A stretch of DNA of 64,000 nt from Sipunculus nudus (taxonomy: Eukaryota > Annelida > Sipuncula > Golfingiida > Sipunculidae). The notes beneath the pieces were generated by a model. It made no database searches and was not told the origin of the DNA. It was given only the letters and a program-made list of their open reading frames with translations. Of the stretch, positions 1-14,000 are shown in pieces (position 1 is the first letter of the stretch; each line of letters opens with the position of its first letter). The DNA is taken from assembly GCA_026874595.1 (NCBI GenBank), contig CM049306.1, positions 12,795,019 through 12,859,018 on the forward strand, read 5' to 3'. Both the position numbers and the translations under genes were made by a program.

Positions 1-126
1 AGAAAACACGTCTTAACATCACCTGGCCCCAGAATATAATATTCCTATCATAATATTTGAGACTTTGTTAGTCCAAACTTGATTTCCTAAGACTTATTAC
101 ATATATTAAATATATTCTAAAGTAAG

Positions 127-172
127 ATACACTGCATCCTGGTGATGATGAGCAAAAGCACGGCTTCTGCAG
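127..172 (+). CDS. Candidate internal exon of an unidentified + strand gene
   Basis: A 46-base stretch between a weak acceptor (…AAAGTAAG) and a good donor (CTGCAG|GTAAAT). Read with two leading bases it encodes TLHPGDDEQKHGFC and leaves AG over. That remainder joins in phase with the first base of the candidate exon at 1361 to give an arginine codon. The peptide is not recognised. The acceptor has a poor pyrimidine tract and an in-frame TAA lies immediately upstream, so the exon rests mainly on the donor and the phase match. A chance open stretch remains possible. Confidence 0.28.
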
Positions 173-1360
173 GTAAATGTGATAAAATGATATCTAAACT
201 TACATCTACGTATAGGAATACATATTACACTTGCAGCTATATAATTGTCATGAATGTATGCATGTGAACACTAGCATTTCATAAAACAACATTAAATGTA
301 CATTTTTTATATACAGAAACCCACTAAAAGAACACACCAATGTACTCTGGTATCACCCAAGAAGTGAAGTTGGAGCATGCAAGATTAAGTTAAAACATAC
401 TGTTATACGTGTATTTCCAAGCATATTATAATTCTTAAGATATTCACAACTAGATACCCTTATGATAAAAATGTTCAAATAAAACTTGGAACAGACAACT
501 CACAGAGAGAAATGGTGCATGTATTAAGACACTCTTACAGTGTAATCTAAATAATATATTAACATCTTATCATCATATGCCATGTGACCTCAGCCTTGCA
601 GACTGACTAGAATAAATAATAAGATCACAGGAGTCTATTCATATACTGTATTCCATCTAATAAATACCTTAAGTGATTAAAATTGTATATTTTATGGGGA
701 CGGGGGTTGGTTTAATTAGTCTCTGAACAATAATACCTCTGTCCAAGCACCTTATTATATATTCTGATGAAACATCCTCATTTCCATAACTAGCCCCCTG
801 ATTATGTTTGCAATGAAGGAACACTGTCTACAGTAGCCACCGACAGTATGTCATCTTATAAGACATCGGATATAAAGAAAAATCTTGGTTTTATAAATGT
901 CAGAGATGGCAGAGAGGAGACACTGAGCATATATAAGGACTGCCATGAAACACTTGCAGATATCTGTTTAAATATCAATATTATGTTGTCTTAGGTTCTG
1001 TATATTTAAAGTGATTCTGCAGGTAATAATGTTTGGAGTGGTAGCGAATATGTTTCTATGTTACTGATGTGAAAAATGTTTTTCTTGATTTTATAATGTA
1101 TCTTCTCCATGAAGATAGGCATATTATACACACATTTTGTTTTATGGGTCAACATTATTATTATTGTTGTTATTATTACCTGTATTATTATTTCTGTTTA
1201 TATTAAAAAGAGCATATTTACAAAGGACCATATTTCTGAATTTCTCTCCTGTATTTTATACGGTGTTCCTGACACAACAATGACACATTAATGAGCTGAC
1301 CAAGAAAGACTGGCAAGTTCATTTGTTTCTAATTTACCACATTTTAATTTTTTGTACCAG
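173..1360 (+). other. AT-rich stretch without clear genes
   Basis: This would be the intron between the two candidate + strand exons. I see no repeat element, RNA gene or supported exon. The 60-codon open frame at 1109-1291 is low-complexity I/V/Y-rich translation of AT-rich DNA. Confidence 0.4.
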
Positions 1361-1619
1361 AATATTAGATCAAGCAGCAAAGCTGCAAAGTAACAATACA
1401 TGCTACCTATCACTGACCATCAATTCAGGCCGCAGCATCAGAGCTTTTAGTGACTGTGAAGACAGGTTGGAGGACAGGTGTTTGTATAGGCAGAGACATC
1501 TATTAGATGTAATACAATATGTTTTTAAAGGAGACTCTTATTGTCTGATCAAAATCAGAGAGGTATATGGCTGTAAAGGTAATAAAAGTTCTCCACATGC
1601 ATACATTCAGAGAAAGTAA
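1361..1619 (+). CDS. Candidate terminal exon of an unidentified gene convergent with protrudin
   Basis: An acceptor with a strong T-rich tract (TTTTAATTTTTTGTACCAG) is followed by an open frame to TAA at 1617-1619. With one leading base it reads ILDQAAKLQSNNTC, then a mixed-composition stretch including RLEDRCLYRQRHLLDVI and GDSYCLIKIREVYGCKG. Composition is more protein-like than neighbouring open frames. Two internal donors (GAGAG|GTATAT near 1562 and TAAAG|GTAATA near 1578) could end the exon earlier, so the stop may not be used. I recognise no family. If real, the gene runs toward protrudin, whose stop lies about 380 bases away on the opposite strand. Confidence 0.4.
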
Positions 1620-1839
1620 CATACTACACATATTTACCTGGTATACTACATATAAAATGCTATATGCAAATTTTAAAATATGATAATATATAACCCTAAA
1701 ATTATGGACATCAGCTAATGATAACATGATTTATACACACTGTTAAAATAATTGAGATTCAGTAAATCATATCCAAGATGAAGCAATCTGTATTGTAGTT
1801 TATGTTATTAAATTCCCCTAAGTGTGTCTAACATATGTA

Positions 1840-1845
1840 TTTATT
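1840..1845 (-). promoter_or_regulatory. Candidate protrudin poly(A) signal
   Basis: AATAAA on the minus strand about 157 bases after the protrudin stop codon. It is a plausible cleavage signal, but the hexamer is common by chance in DNA this AT-rich. Confidence 0.35.
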
Positions 1846-2001
1846 TGTGGATAATATAACACTGTTGTATCATGTAGCTTATTTGTTAACTGGTATACTA
1901 TTACCACTACTGGTACATAACTGACTGAATGCCCACTGGTAAATTTGATATTTTCCTGTTGTCTGATTGGTCATTTCTGCCACAGTGCATATTTATAATT
2001 T

Positions 2002-2066
2002 CTATCTGTTCAGTTCGATGTAGCATGGTCCACACACTGTCACCATATCACTTTGTGCTGATGGAG
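2002..2066 (-). CDS. ZFYVE27: Protrudin coding exon 11 (last zinc pair and stop)
   Basis: 65 bases, acceptor TTATATTCCAG, stop TAG at 2002-2004. It encodes A-PSAQSDMVTVCGPCYIELNR, aligning with human APEAQRETVFVCASCNQTLSK and supplying the final zinc ligands Cys385 and Cys388. It is too short to stand out as an open frame and was found by searching for the VxCxxC ending in the required phase. Confidence 0.93.
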
Positions 2067-5000
2067 CTGGAATATAAATTTCCCTGTTTAGTTAAATATA
2101 TATATAAACATATTATCATCAAGTGTATAATAAATCAATTCCTCATTTCAATAATTTCTCTTTCTCAGATAAAAAAAATGTTTGTACTGTTATTTGCTGT
2201 TTATAACTGTATAATTCTGACCACTATTCTTTGTGAATCACATATTTTGTTAAGAATGCATTATAATTCTTAACACTAGGCTTTATGAATCACCTGTTTA
2301 GTTTAGGAAAGTTTAATTCTTACTGGTTTGTATATGCTTTGTGAATCACCTTTTTAAGTAAAGGACACTTTAACTTTAACCACAAAGCTTAAGGAATCAC
2401 CTATTTAGTTGAGATTACACAAAGTTATGTGTAAAAGCAAACTTCTGCCTCACACACACTATGATTCATGGACTGATCACTAGATGGCACTAATTATCAA
2501 CTAATACACCTTTTAATATTTTCTTTACACAATAACAGACAGAAACCTGGTGTCATTAAAAATGCTGACCTACCTGTCACGCCAAACAGAGACTTGGGAA
2601 CTTTGTGGTTACAACACCGGGAACAGAATGCATTACCACAGCAAGTACACAAGTGCTGGAACATAAAGTATAATTCAGTAGTTGATGGAAGAAGATTACA
2701 TGTACTTAACATACAAATTACATTATAAAATTACGTTATGATGTTACCCTGTTTAGTAATGATCAGCTGTTTATTGATAAATGTATCTTTTCAAGTCATT
2801 GGTGGAAGTATGAGATATATATTTTAAATTTCATGTGTAACTGTACCATAAATCTATTACATACAATCAATTAATGTTCAAGACTACCAGTTTATGTCAG
2901 GTTTAACATCATATTGTCAGCACTTACCCTTCGTTTTAAAATAGACGTAAATGGGACCCTGCAGCCTTTGCAAGTTCCTGAAATCAGAAGATACATAACC
3001 CAAGTTAAACTGGAATATATTATAAAAAGTTATAAAAAAAAATTGATAATCTTTATGCACTCTATTATCTCCAAGCTACATGTAATTTGACCAAAAGACT
3101 ACATATATTTGGATATATGGTAAATAACACTACATATTTGGATATGTGAAAAAAAAAAACATATATCATGACACATTTTAAATTGCTTTCATTAAAACTG
3201 GTTTACAGAATGTATGAAATTATGTACTATAAGCTTTCAGAGATCTGTTCCTGTATACAATTTCCTCAAACTGATAATAGTGTGACTGTGCCACAAAACA
3301 AGGTTAAAATAACATAAGGAGTATCCATTTGTGTTGCAGTCATGGTAGGATACCTAATAGGTGGGGCCACCTATAGGTGGTCAAGAGAACTGCTCCATAC
3401 TGGAGAATTGATATTGGAAAAGCACCACTATGGTTGACCTTATGTTCACCAGGGTTTCATATTTGCGATATTCACAAAAAGGAAATTATCACGACAAACG
3501 TTTGGGAATATAACACCTGATCAATACAGGGGAACTGTCAATAACATTGCAGCCTAATAGGCATCTCTTTAGTCAGTATATTCCGTGTCACGTAGAAAGA
3601 TTGATTAAAACAAGTCATTATATGACCCACATAATAAACCAAAGAATGATATTACATACTCATCTTTTTTTTGTCTGTATATATTGAAAATGGATTCTCA
3701 TTCTCTGTTCTCATGGGTCTATGTTAAAATGCCATAAGTCTGCATGTATATTAAACAATTCATGTACTAATAGTTATACTCTACACTGTGTAGGTTACTG
3801 AGTGATGTTATCATGAAAATGGAACCCTCCCCTAAACCCTGAATAAGTGAAAATTATGGAAAACTGACCAATATGAAGCCATCCACAGTGTTTCCAAGAC
3901 TTATGTATGAGCATGAGAGTCTGTGAGCACAGATAAAGTAAAAACAAAACTCGTGGAACCTTTATTCGTTCTGAAACTAACATCTCTCATACAAAGTATA
4001 GATGACAAATACACTAAACCTACTATTGCTAGATCAGCCAACCACAACACAGATTAGGGGATGCTGATTGACCGTTAAATTGACCAAACCACCACAGCCT
4101 TTATGCTTTGCCCCTTAGACATAATTATGCTAATGAGCCCCAAAACGTTCCTACACAGAAGACTTATCAAGTCTATGGTTGTGTGAGCTATTTATAAGAC
4201 AACAGTGATGTTACAAAGGTCAGTCATGTATGACATCGCATTTACTGACATCAACTGGAATTGCTATATGTTTCTGTTCTCCAGTTATGACTATGTCACA
4301 ATCATTGTGAAGTGTTTTGCCATATACTAGTATTAGATAATTTATCTCATTTAAATTCAGTGCAAGGTAACACTTCATTATTCACTCTGCAGTCAGGGGA
4401 AAACCTCCTGCAACCCTTGGCCTAGAACTTTTTATACTGCCTCCTTTGTGCAAAAATATCCCAGAAAAACATGAAGACGGTGGTACTGGTACAGACCACA
4501 TGTTTTCTCTTTGGGAGAGTAGTCTAAATCATGCAAATTTTGTGCCCACCCTTTGACTGTTTACATTACCAATGGTAACCTGATTGGTTGCTCACAAGTG
4601 CTCTGCTCATGATTATTCCTTGAATGAATATGCGATTAAGGTTACACAGAGTTCATGGTTAGGTCAATTGACCAATAGTTTGTACTGATGTACCTGCAGG
4701 ATTAGAGTGCTTCCTCTTCAGATCCAGTAACTTGCTGACCACTCCAGTGGACTTGCTGGCCTGTACGCCTGTTGCTGCCTTGTCGTGGTTGGTGCTGACT
4801 GCGGGGTTCTCGCTGGATGGACCTGCTGCTGCCGGGGGGACTGGCTGACTGTGGGAGGAGGATGCCACCATGTTGTTCTGGCTCTGGTTTGAACCTCCAT
4901 CCACATAAGACATGTGAACGGGTGTCTCCTACAATCAAATCAAATATACAGTGAGGCTTTATGTATTTAACAAATCACTTTTATCAACATACAAATATTT

Positions 5001-8000
5001 AATAAAAAAAATTTGGAACTCCTTCATTTGATCTTTCTGATACTTTGAAACTCTCTTCAATAGATGGTGCTTTAGTAGTAAAACTATTGTAAATGCACAC
5101 AACTAGCTGCCTTTAATGAGGCTGTACCATTCTTTTTTCATCTGACCCAGGGAGTCCTTGAATAAACATACCAGGGAAACACCTTGTCTATACATGGGGC
5201 TGTAATGATACAAGATCTCTTAATATGGTACATACTGTGACATAATATTGCTCCCTGTTACAATACAAACAAGATATGATATATTTTATATGCCAAGTCA
5301 ATATTCTTCCCTTTTCATAGAAATATAAGTGAAATTATATTTCCAAACATAAATAATGTTAATGTCAAAAAAACTTTACTTCCTTTCAACCTGTCTCTGA
5401 CTTAAGATGTAAACGCACATGTCTTACACGGCCTTGTGAGACTATAATTAAATATCAGGCTGGCTCTCCATTGGAGGATTAAATATTGACCCCGTGTAGT
5501 CAGAGTGGCATCTGATGATATGCTATTTGACTGAGTATCATGCTGACCAGTGAACCTGAGGTTTGTTAAACCTAATTTATAACCCAGTGAAGAATGACTT
5601 TGCTTATTTAGAAAGTTCTGTATCATGCAGAACTTGTATTAACGAAGCCTAACATATTCTATGGTTGTATGTAGCCATATGCATCTATACTTTTTAAAGT
5701 GGTAGGTATCTATTGATAGTCATATTTGGTGACTGAAAGATAAAAAACAACCAATGATCAATCATTAATCAATTACTTAATGTACCATCTTTCGTACCAT
5801 GAAGTCTGATGTAAAATATTATACCTAAAATACTGATGAGTGAAAACAATCTAACTTGTACATCCTGCTGAAAGGTCAGGGTAATGGCTAAGCTAGGATA
5901 AACCTAATGCTGTTTGCTGTTCAGTGCTGTCTTTCTTATATCTCTGACAGAATTAGAATATTTTATCAGAATAATAGGACTTCTCTGGATGTGCATACAT
6001 CCTCTTGTAGGATCAGTTACGCTAAAATGTAATCAGTTTAATTGATAATGAAAGATAATGACCAATCTTTGACATAATCAATTAATTGGTACACCACTAA
6101 TATTTCACTCATGTAAATAATATATTTACCAGTGTGTCTTCACTGTCAGAATCTGAGAGGCTTGTTTTGTCAAGTTCTGTGAGATCAACACCACTTGATG
6201 CATTTGAAGACAAAAGTCCAGTGTTATCCTAAAAATTAAAGAATATCAAATATACATTTTATTATCATATAACAGAACCCTTGATCAAATAACAAGAGAA
6301 TTCTAAAAATAACTTGGATGACAGCAGTGCTTTGAAATTTATTGATTGAATCAATTCTTAATACATGCTGTCCTTACAAATTCTTAAGATGGGTAGCACT
6401 GTGTACATATCTATGTTTAATTTAATATATATGTTAAAATCACTTATATTGTCCACTTAACAGCACATCTGATGTATTTTCATACAATATATACTGCAAA
6501 GTTCAGCTAATACCAGCCTTATTTAACTAATTACAATAATGACCATTTGGTTTAAGTGGTCATGAATGTGGTCAGTTTTGTAGCAGAGTTCACACTATCC
6601 GATTCCTAGTGCAGTTTCGAGTGAAGGCGGGTTGAGTCCAAGTCTAAGTCCTTCAGGTTGATTCTAGGTCCAGCATTCTGAGTCAAATAACAAATATATT
6701 ATTAAAAAAAATTAAATTAAACTCTTATATAATGGTGTATTTTCTTGATATTCCATGCTTGCTTATTTTTACTTAAATGTTAAAATAACATTTAGCTAGA
6801 GATCTGTCCTATTTGGACATTCAGGAGGGAATTCAATATTAACTAATCTAATTGTGTCTGAGATATTCTGTCAATATTTTGTAAACATTGGTGTGTTTTT
6901 ATTGTCAGTCCTTCCGTGACAACGTTTTATCAACTGAACTCAAGATGGACCAGGCCTGATTGCTCCAGTCTTGAATACCAAGTCAAGAGTACAAGTCCAG
7001 GACCATCCAGTCCAAGTCAGAGTCCTTGAAAAAGTGGACTCAAGTTAAGACTCGAGTCCCACATAAGTTAATGTGGAGGTGTTGGTGGGATTTACCACAG
7101 CTGGTACCTGAGATGATTCAGAGACAGGGTCCATTTCAAGTGGAAACATGTCTTGTTGTCCTTGAAGAGAACTTTTCCTTAACTTGGTGACCAAAAGTTC
7201 AATACCTGCACAAATAAGCATAAACATTATTAAAGGGAACAAAGATCTGCCAAGTAAATTAACAATATATGTTAAAGATGCTTATCACAACTTTTACTCA
7301 TAAAGAAAGAAAATAATTTCAAGCTAGTTAACTATACATCCAAATTCTTAATGACAAATTTTATTCTCAAGATACAGTTTATCATTTTTCATCAATATTC
7401 TGTACAATTAAAATATAATTTTAACATGAGAAATTCTCACTGCAGTTGTGAAAAATCATAACTTTTCATTGAATCATTTCTTTTAAGCGTCTTGTATATG
7501 TTTTTTTTTAAATCTCATTTATGAAAGTGACACATGTAAATTTTTGAATAAAATTTTATAAAATCATATATCAATTTTAAATTACATGGCAAGTAAATAT
7601 TTTAAAACTAAAAAAAACAAGTAAATTTGTAATATTTTTTTATATCTCAGTACACAATTAGGTTTTTTACAAACACTAAGCACTTGAATAACAAAGGTAG
7701 TTATGAAAACATAATGGATCCCCGTTTAAGTGATCCTTAATAAAGCAACCACCTATTGTTGACTACCATTTTTTCATTGCGCTGATTGTTTTACAGTTTA
7801 AATAAACCTTCACCTGCCATATGTGACCACCAACTGCAAAACTGTGATCAAAAGTCACAATATCAGTTTTTTTTATACGACCATTTTCTAAACAAACTGG
7901 CCACTACCTGCTTATCAGTGAGTGATAATAGGCCAATTCTGGCACCTGTATGTTGTAACTGATTATCACAATTTGCAAAAGATGATGTTTGCACGCCCAT

Positions 8001-11000
8001 CATGATTTGCAAAGTATGGCTTTTTCATTAACCAGAGCAACCTTCTGGCATGAACTTTATCTTTGTGCATTTCAGAAGGCAAATGATGGTGAAAAATCAA
8101 CTGACATTGATTATCAACTTATTTTTTTGTATGGAAAAAAAATTACAGAATATGATATTTGAATTCTTAATTTGAAAGTTTAAGTAGTATAAAAGGAATA
8201 GAACACTGATGTACTCAAAAATTTGGAAAATACTCTGATGATTGCTCAGACACTGCCGTCTTTGGTCAGACATCCCGTGTTCAAATGTTCATCTGCAATA
8301 ACTGACATTTAACCTTTGGCAGAGAGGTGGTTTCTTAAAGCAGGGACCACTGTATATACTTACATGGTTGAATCTTGTGGTCCAGGAATATTAAGTTTAC
8401 AAGCATTGCCAGACACATGGGAGGAGACAGCAGGCAGAAACATATTGTCCAGATGGTCAATGGCAGGTAAAACCTGGTAACAGAAAAGTGACCCATGGGT
8501 AATGAAGCTCAGCTGAATACCAAATATGGCTTATAAAGCCATGATTCAAATCAATGCTGTAAGAATGTGCTATTTCCATTAAAGTGTTCAGTCTAAAAAT
8601 CAAGGTTTAGTGACACACATGCAGACTGTTTAACTGTAATACAGATTGAAAATTTTACAGAAATTCAATCCTCTATTTACTATGTGGTGTTACAAAGACA
8701 TGCTTGGTTAAAATTTGAACTTGAAATTGCATCTACTGATATTAAGGGTTCTTTATTTTATATTGATTTTCATGACCCAAACTGTTTCCACCACTGCACC
8801 CTTCTTTACATAGCTATATTCTTCTAAATGTACGTAAAGGTGTACATTAAGAATATGTATTAAAAAATATTTTAAATATCTGAGTTAGATTTTCTTCATG
8901 TCCATCAAGGTTAATTATTTATATCACAGAATTAAAGGGCATTTTGTGATGATGATTAACAATGAAGTATTCACCTGACTGCATTTTTGGTGTCTTCGCA
9001 TGTGATTATCAGGTATATGTTGTCTATTGTATCAATAATGTGTGACATCACAGTATCCATTTGGCACAACCTGTAAAAAGCAAACCACAATTACTTACAG
9101 CACTGAATGTAAAGTAAATTATAGTAAGGCTTCATTCTCAATAAATTCCAGCACTTCATTAAACATTTAGTAAAATCTGGGTGTCACAAAAAATATGTAA
9201 AACAGTTCTACAGCTATATCTTATAATATCAATACAGTTCATGTGCTGTAGACAACTCCAATTTTGCTCATTTTCAAGTTGAATTCCAACATTAAGAGAT
9301 CAGTAACATTTCCACACCCTCTCAGATTTTAACAAATTGGATTGTACATAATATACCACTGAACGTTATGATTTTTTTCCAAAAAGGTATTGGTCAAAGT
9401 GACCAATGGTAAATCTATTATTTTGATCACTGTATGAAAGGAACATGAAAAAACAAAGGATGTTTTATGTTTCCACCTGACCTTTGAGATGGTAATTAAA
9501 ATTACAAAATCAATTACCAATTTTTATACTGATTCATGAGATCCTGATGTGACTGGAATGTAGTCTGGTCCTCTGCTCCTTTTCTTGGAATAATTTTGAC
9601 CAAGAAATTAGTCCTTTGGTGTGTGACAGCAGCTGTGATCAGGGCACCAATCCCAAGGAGCAGCAGCATCAAAAGCGTGACTAAAAATAGAGAAGGGCAC
9701 AAATCATGAAACCCATTTCAGCCCTATAGTCCATCCCACCAAGTCCTTTCAAAAGGTAATGTTAAGCCCAAGGTTAGGCTTTATGGAAAAGTGATCCAAC
9801 CATCTCAGATGAAAGTACTAAATCAGATCTTATGCTAAAAAACCCTTGTGCCAGAGGCAAATTCTTTTAAAACAAATCTCTTCCAGTTAGGGATCATAGG
9901 GAATGCTGGGATTGCTTGTTTTAACCATCAAACTTCAATATAAATTTATCACAATAAAATAAAAAGTTTTCCAGTGTTTACAATGCACATGTACATAGGC
10001 TTACCAATTGTTACTTATTTCAATTATTACATCTTTATCACAAAAATATTCATGTGAATGTCATTTGTCTTGAAATGATTCTGATCCAACTTATTATCTA
10101 GTCTTAAGTCTTTTTACTGTATACATACCTACACTACTGATGTATTTAGAAGCCCCATTATATTGAGGGAAAATGAGTCTTTATAGAGTCTTTCACAATC
10201 CAAAAACAGAAGATTTGTTTTTGCATGAGTACAACTGTGAGTACAATTTTACAAAAGATGTAACACAAAATATTTGTTCAGCAACTTTGAACTGCGAGAC
10301 CAACCTAACTATAACTAGGTGTTTGAATCCTGATTTTGCCTCCTGACTTGCTGAAAACAGACCTGATTTGGAAGTGTATGTCTAGGTTAGAAATTTAATG
10401 GTCAAACAATCACAATAGTAACCTATAAACATAAAATGAAACCATAAAACCAATTGTTATATGAATAAATATATAATAACAATATTTAAATAAAACAAAA
10501 CATATCTGGGGGACAACAAACAAAGACTATAGTTATAAACATAACTGAGAGTCATTTGGACTACCGTATTTCCTTGAATAGATGCCTGGGCGTTTATTTT
10601 TTTCAGAGGCTGCTTTCACCTGGTGTCTAAAAGGGCCCTGTGCAGGCAGAAAAACTGAACCCACACCCACCCCTCATCATGCCCTGTCAGCCTGCAGCCC
10701 GCACTGCAATCAAAGAAAAAAATTCAGCTCGCCCCGCCCCACACTTTCTTAGATGTAGCCTGCCCCACCCCGCAAAGAATCCTATGCAGGGGCCCGCGGG
10801 CTGCAGGTCAAAACCTGCCCCGGGCAGGGCCCTAGTGTCTCAACAAGGCCTGCTTTTATTTAATGTCAGCATTTATTAAAAAAGAGAGTATATCAGGCTC
10901 ATCAGACAAAACACGTCAAAACAATAAACCCATTGGTCACAACTTAGGAATACAAGTGAAAACATTGCTGGTACAAGGATTGTGTTTATAAAATGTCCTT

Positions 11001-14000
11001 AGATGCCATATGGATATGGGACACATGCAATCTCCACAAACATGCACCATTATAAGAATTTACAGGGAATCAGGGCAAGAGATTGCAGTTGTCACCAAGA
11101 ATCCGTCAGTGCCGGCCTCTAGAAACCCTTGTGTTTCATGTGGCTGTTCCATTTATTTTACACCGCGTGCAGTTGGTAACATTGTTTCCCCCTGAAAATG
11201 GGATGGCTCTTCCATTAAATGTGCACCATGTACAACTGGACACATTGGTTCCATCGATATACAGGGGGTTGGTACTTGTAACAGCACAGCGTAATTTATT
11301 TTCATACACTTTCCTCTTCCTTTCCCTGTTTTCATGACACTTTCTTTCTGACCTTGACTGAGTCAGCTTGACACACCATATTCAAGCGAATCCGACCTGG
11401 TATATACTGGTATGTGACATTTACTGCCAAGAATTTTCAAATGCATTTATAGTTGTCAACAAGAGTGAATACTATTTTTCATTGGTAAATGCACTAATTA
11501 TAGTTAAGGGAAAAGACATCTCGCACGAAACATGGAAACTACTCTGACACCTGGACTCTGAACAAGACCGGCGTCTATTTAAGGCGGCGTATATTTTTTC
11601 TGGGACATTGTTTTTTCCTGGTGACTAAATAAGGCAGGTGACTATTTAAGGCCCAGCATATGTTCAAAGAAATACAGTAACTATAAAGAAAATAAATAAT
11701 GGTTAAAATGCTCCTTCATTAAGCTCCACTAATGCAAAAGCTATGTACCAACAACCAGGTATGAACTTAAAAGGTATGAACACACTGACATTTGACACAG
11801 ATATGCTCTTTATTGTTTGAGCCTGAGGAATATCTTCTTTTGAAAACAATTAATACTGCAAGATATTACACTCTTTTTTTGGGTGTACAACTCGGACAAT
11901 TGAATCAAATATCATTATAGATATTACTTTAATGGCAAATATAATCTTTTCATTCTACATTTCAGTTTAAAGATTTTAGAAGATTATACTGAGGCCTTTC
12001 ATGATACCAAATTTGAAGCACCTAGATCTGGCAGCCTCAAATCTTCTGGATGGTCATACAGGCTGAGCAGGGCCATCTAGTGTCTCAATAAATTTCCATT
12101 CAGTTTACTAGAAAGATCAGGAGCAAAAAAATATATAATTTTGAATACCAAATGAAACAGAAAAAAAGTTAAACTACTACAGGGTTTAGTATACATTATG
12201 AATAATGCTATAGTGAGATAGATGAACATGCTGACAGACTGGAGAAGATGACTCCATGACTGCAGGGTAGATTCGTCAGACTCACCTCCAGGGATGATGA
12301 GACAGATCAGGTTGATGGATGCCAAGAGAACTATATTGACTGTTGGAGCTTCCCATCTGTAAAACAAATAGTATCCTTTCAACACCCCATTTGTTACCCA
12401 CTGAAACCATTTATCACTGTCCCTATGCCCTGTAAGCCATGAAAAAAATCAATTTACATTTGTGTATGCATGGTAGAAAAAAAGTTGATGAAAGGCTGTA
12501 ATGATTTATTTTAACCACAATGAAATCTGCACTGATGTGTATTTATATCATCAAGGTGTTAAGGGTAGATATTTCAAACACTTCCAAAAAGCTTGTTAAA
12601 GTACCTTCAGAAATGTTTTATTCAACAAATCATCTACATTGAACACCGTCTATTACACACATCAGTAACTATTATTACCCTTTAATTGATTAAACAGGTT
12701 TCTTTTTTTCTCATGATGGAAGAATCGTCACTCTCCCCCGCCACATGTCACACAGTGTTACTAACTGTACAAGTGTCCAAGGGTTAATTCAGGACTTTTG
12801 TGTTGTACAAACAATAATATAAATTATGATATATCAAGACAGCATAAAACTAGCATTCCATATATGTGTATGCAGTATGAATGCATCACAGACACCTATG
12901 ATTCCATTCATACTTTTCATATGCAGTACATATGCAGCAAAATGGGAATATAGCACAGTGCTGCAGGAATACAGAGAAGTCATCTGCCAGAGGAATTCCC
13001 TATCACTGATGTCAAAATGTGGAATTCCCCATCTGTTAACATGCGCATGAATTTTCAAATGTTACTTTGAGCGACCAAAACATGCTCTGTACACACACAC
13101 ACACACATACATGATGCATATGCATATATGGAATCACTCCAACAGAATATCCTATGTAGCTGCATACACATACATACCACATACATACCACATACTCATA
13201 TATGGAATGGTACTTTAAAGCTCATATCATACCTTCTGGGTCTAATAATATCAAATGCTTGCCTTTCAGCTCTTGCCCCTTCTGGATTAGTTGGGACTTA
13301 AAATAAGGTTGTCTTATTGGCAGTTTTATTAGTGTTAGGTGATGGATTCTGTGTTAACAGTCTGGGATGTCAAGTCTGGCTCACACACAAGTATTTTGCT
13401 CATTGACTCATAGACATTAACTGGGACTGCTTCTGATGCTGATCAGCTCATAGACGTAAACTGGGACGCTTCTGATGCTGATCAGCTAATAGAAGTAAAC
13501 AGGGACTGCTTCTGATGCTGATCAGCTCGCAGACATAAACTGGGACGCTTCTGATGCTGATCAACTCACAGAGGTAAACTGGGACTGCTTCGGATGTTGA
13601 TCAGCTCACAGACGTAAACTGGGACTGCTTCTGATGCTGATCAACTCACAGATGTTAACTGGGACTGCTTCTGATGCTGATCAACTCACAGATGTAAACT
13701 GGGACACTTCTGATGCTGATCAACTCACAGGCATAAACTGGGACGCTTCTGTGCTGATCAACTCACAAAGGTAAACTGGGACTGCTTCTGATGCTGATCA
13801 GCTCACAGACGTAAACTGGTACTGCTTCTGATGCTGATCAACTCACAGATGTAAACTGGTACTGCTTCTGATGATGATCAATTCACAGAAGTAAACTGGT
13901 ACTGCTTCTGATGCTGATCAACTCACAGACGTAAATTGGGACGCTTCTGATGCTGATCAACTCACAGACGTTAACTGGGACTGTTTCTGATGCTGATCAA

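Noticed and set aside
2002-2273. + strand frame of 114 codons at 1929-2273
   Set aside because: It overlaps the last protrudin exon on the opposite strand and has no independent support.
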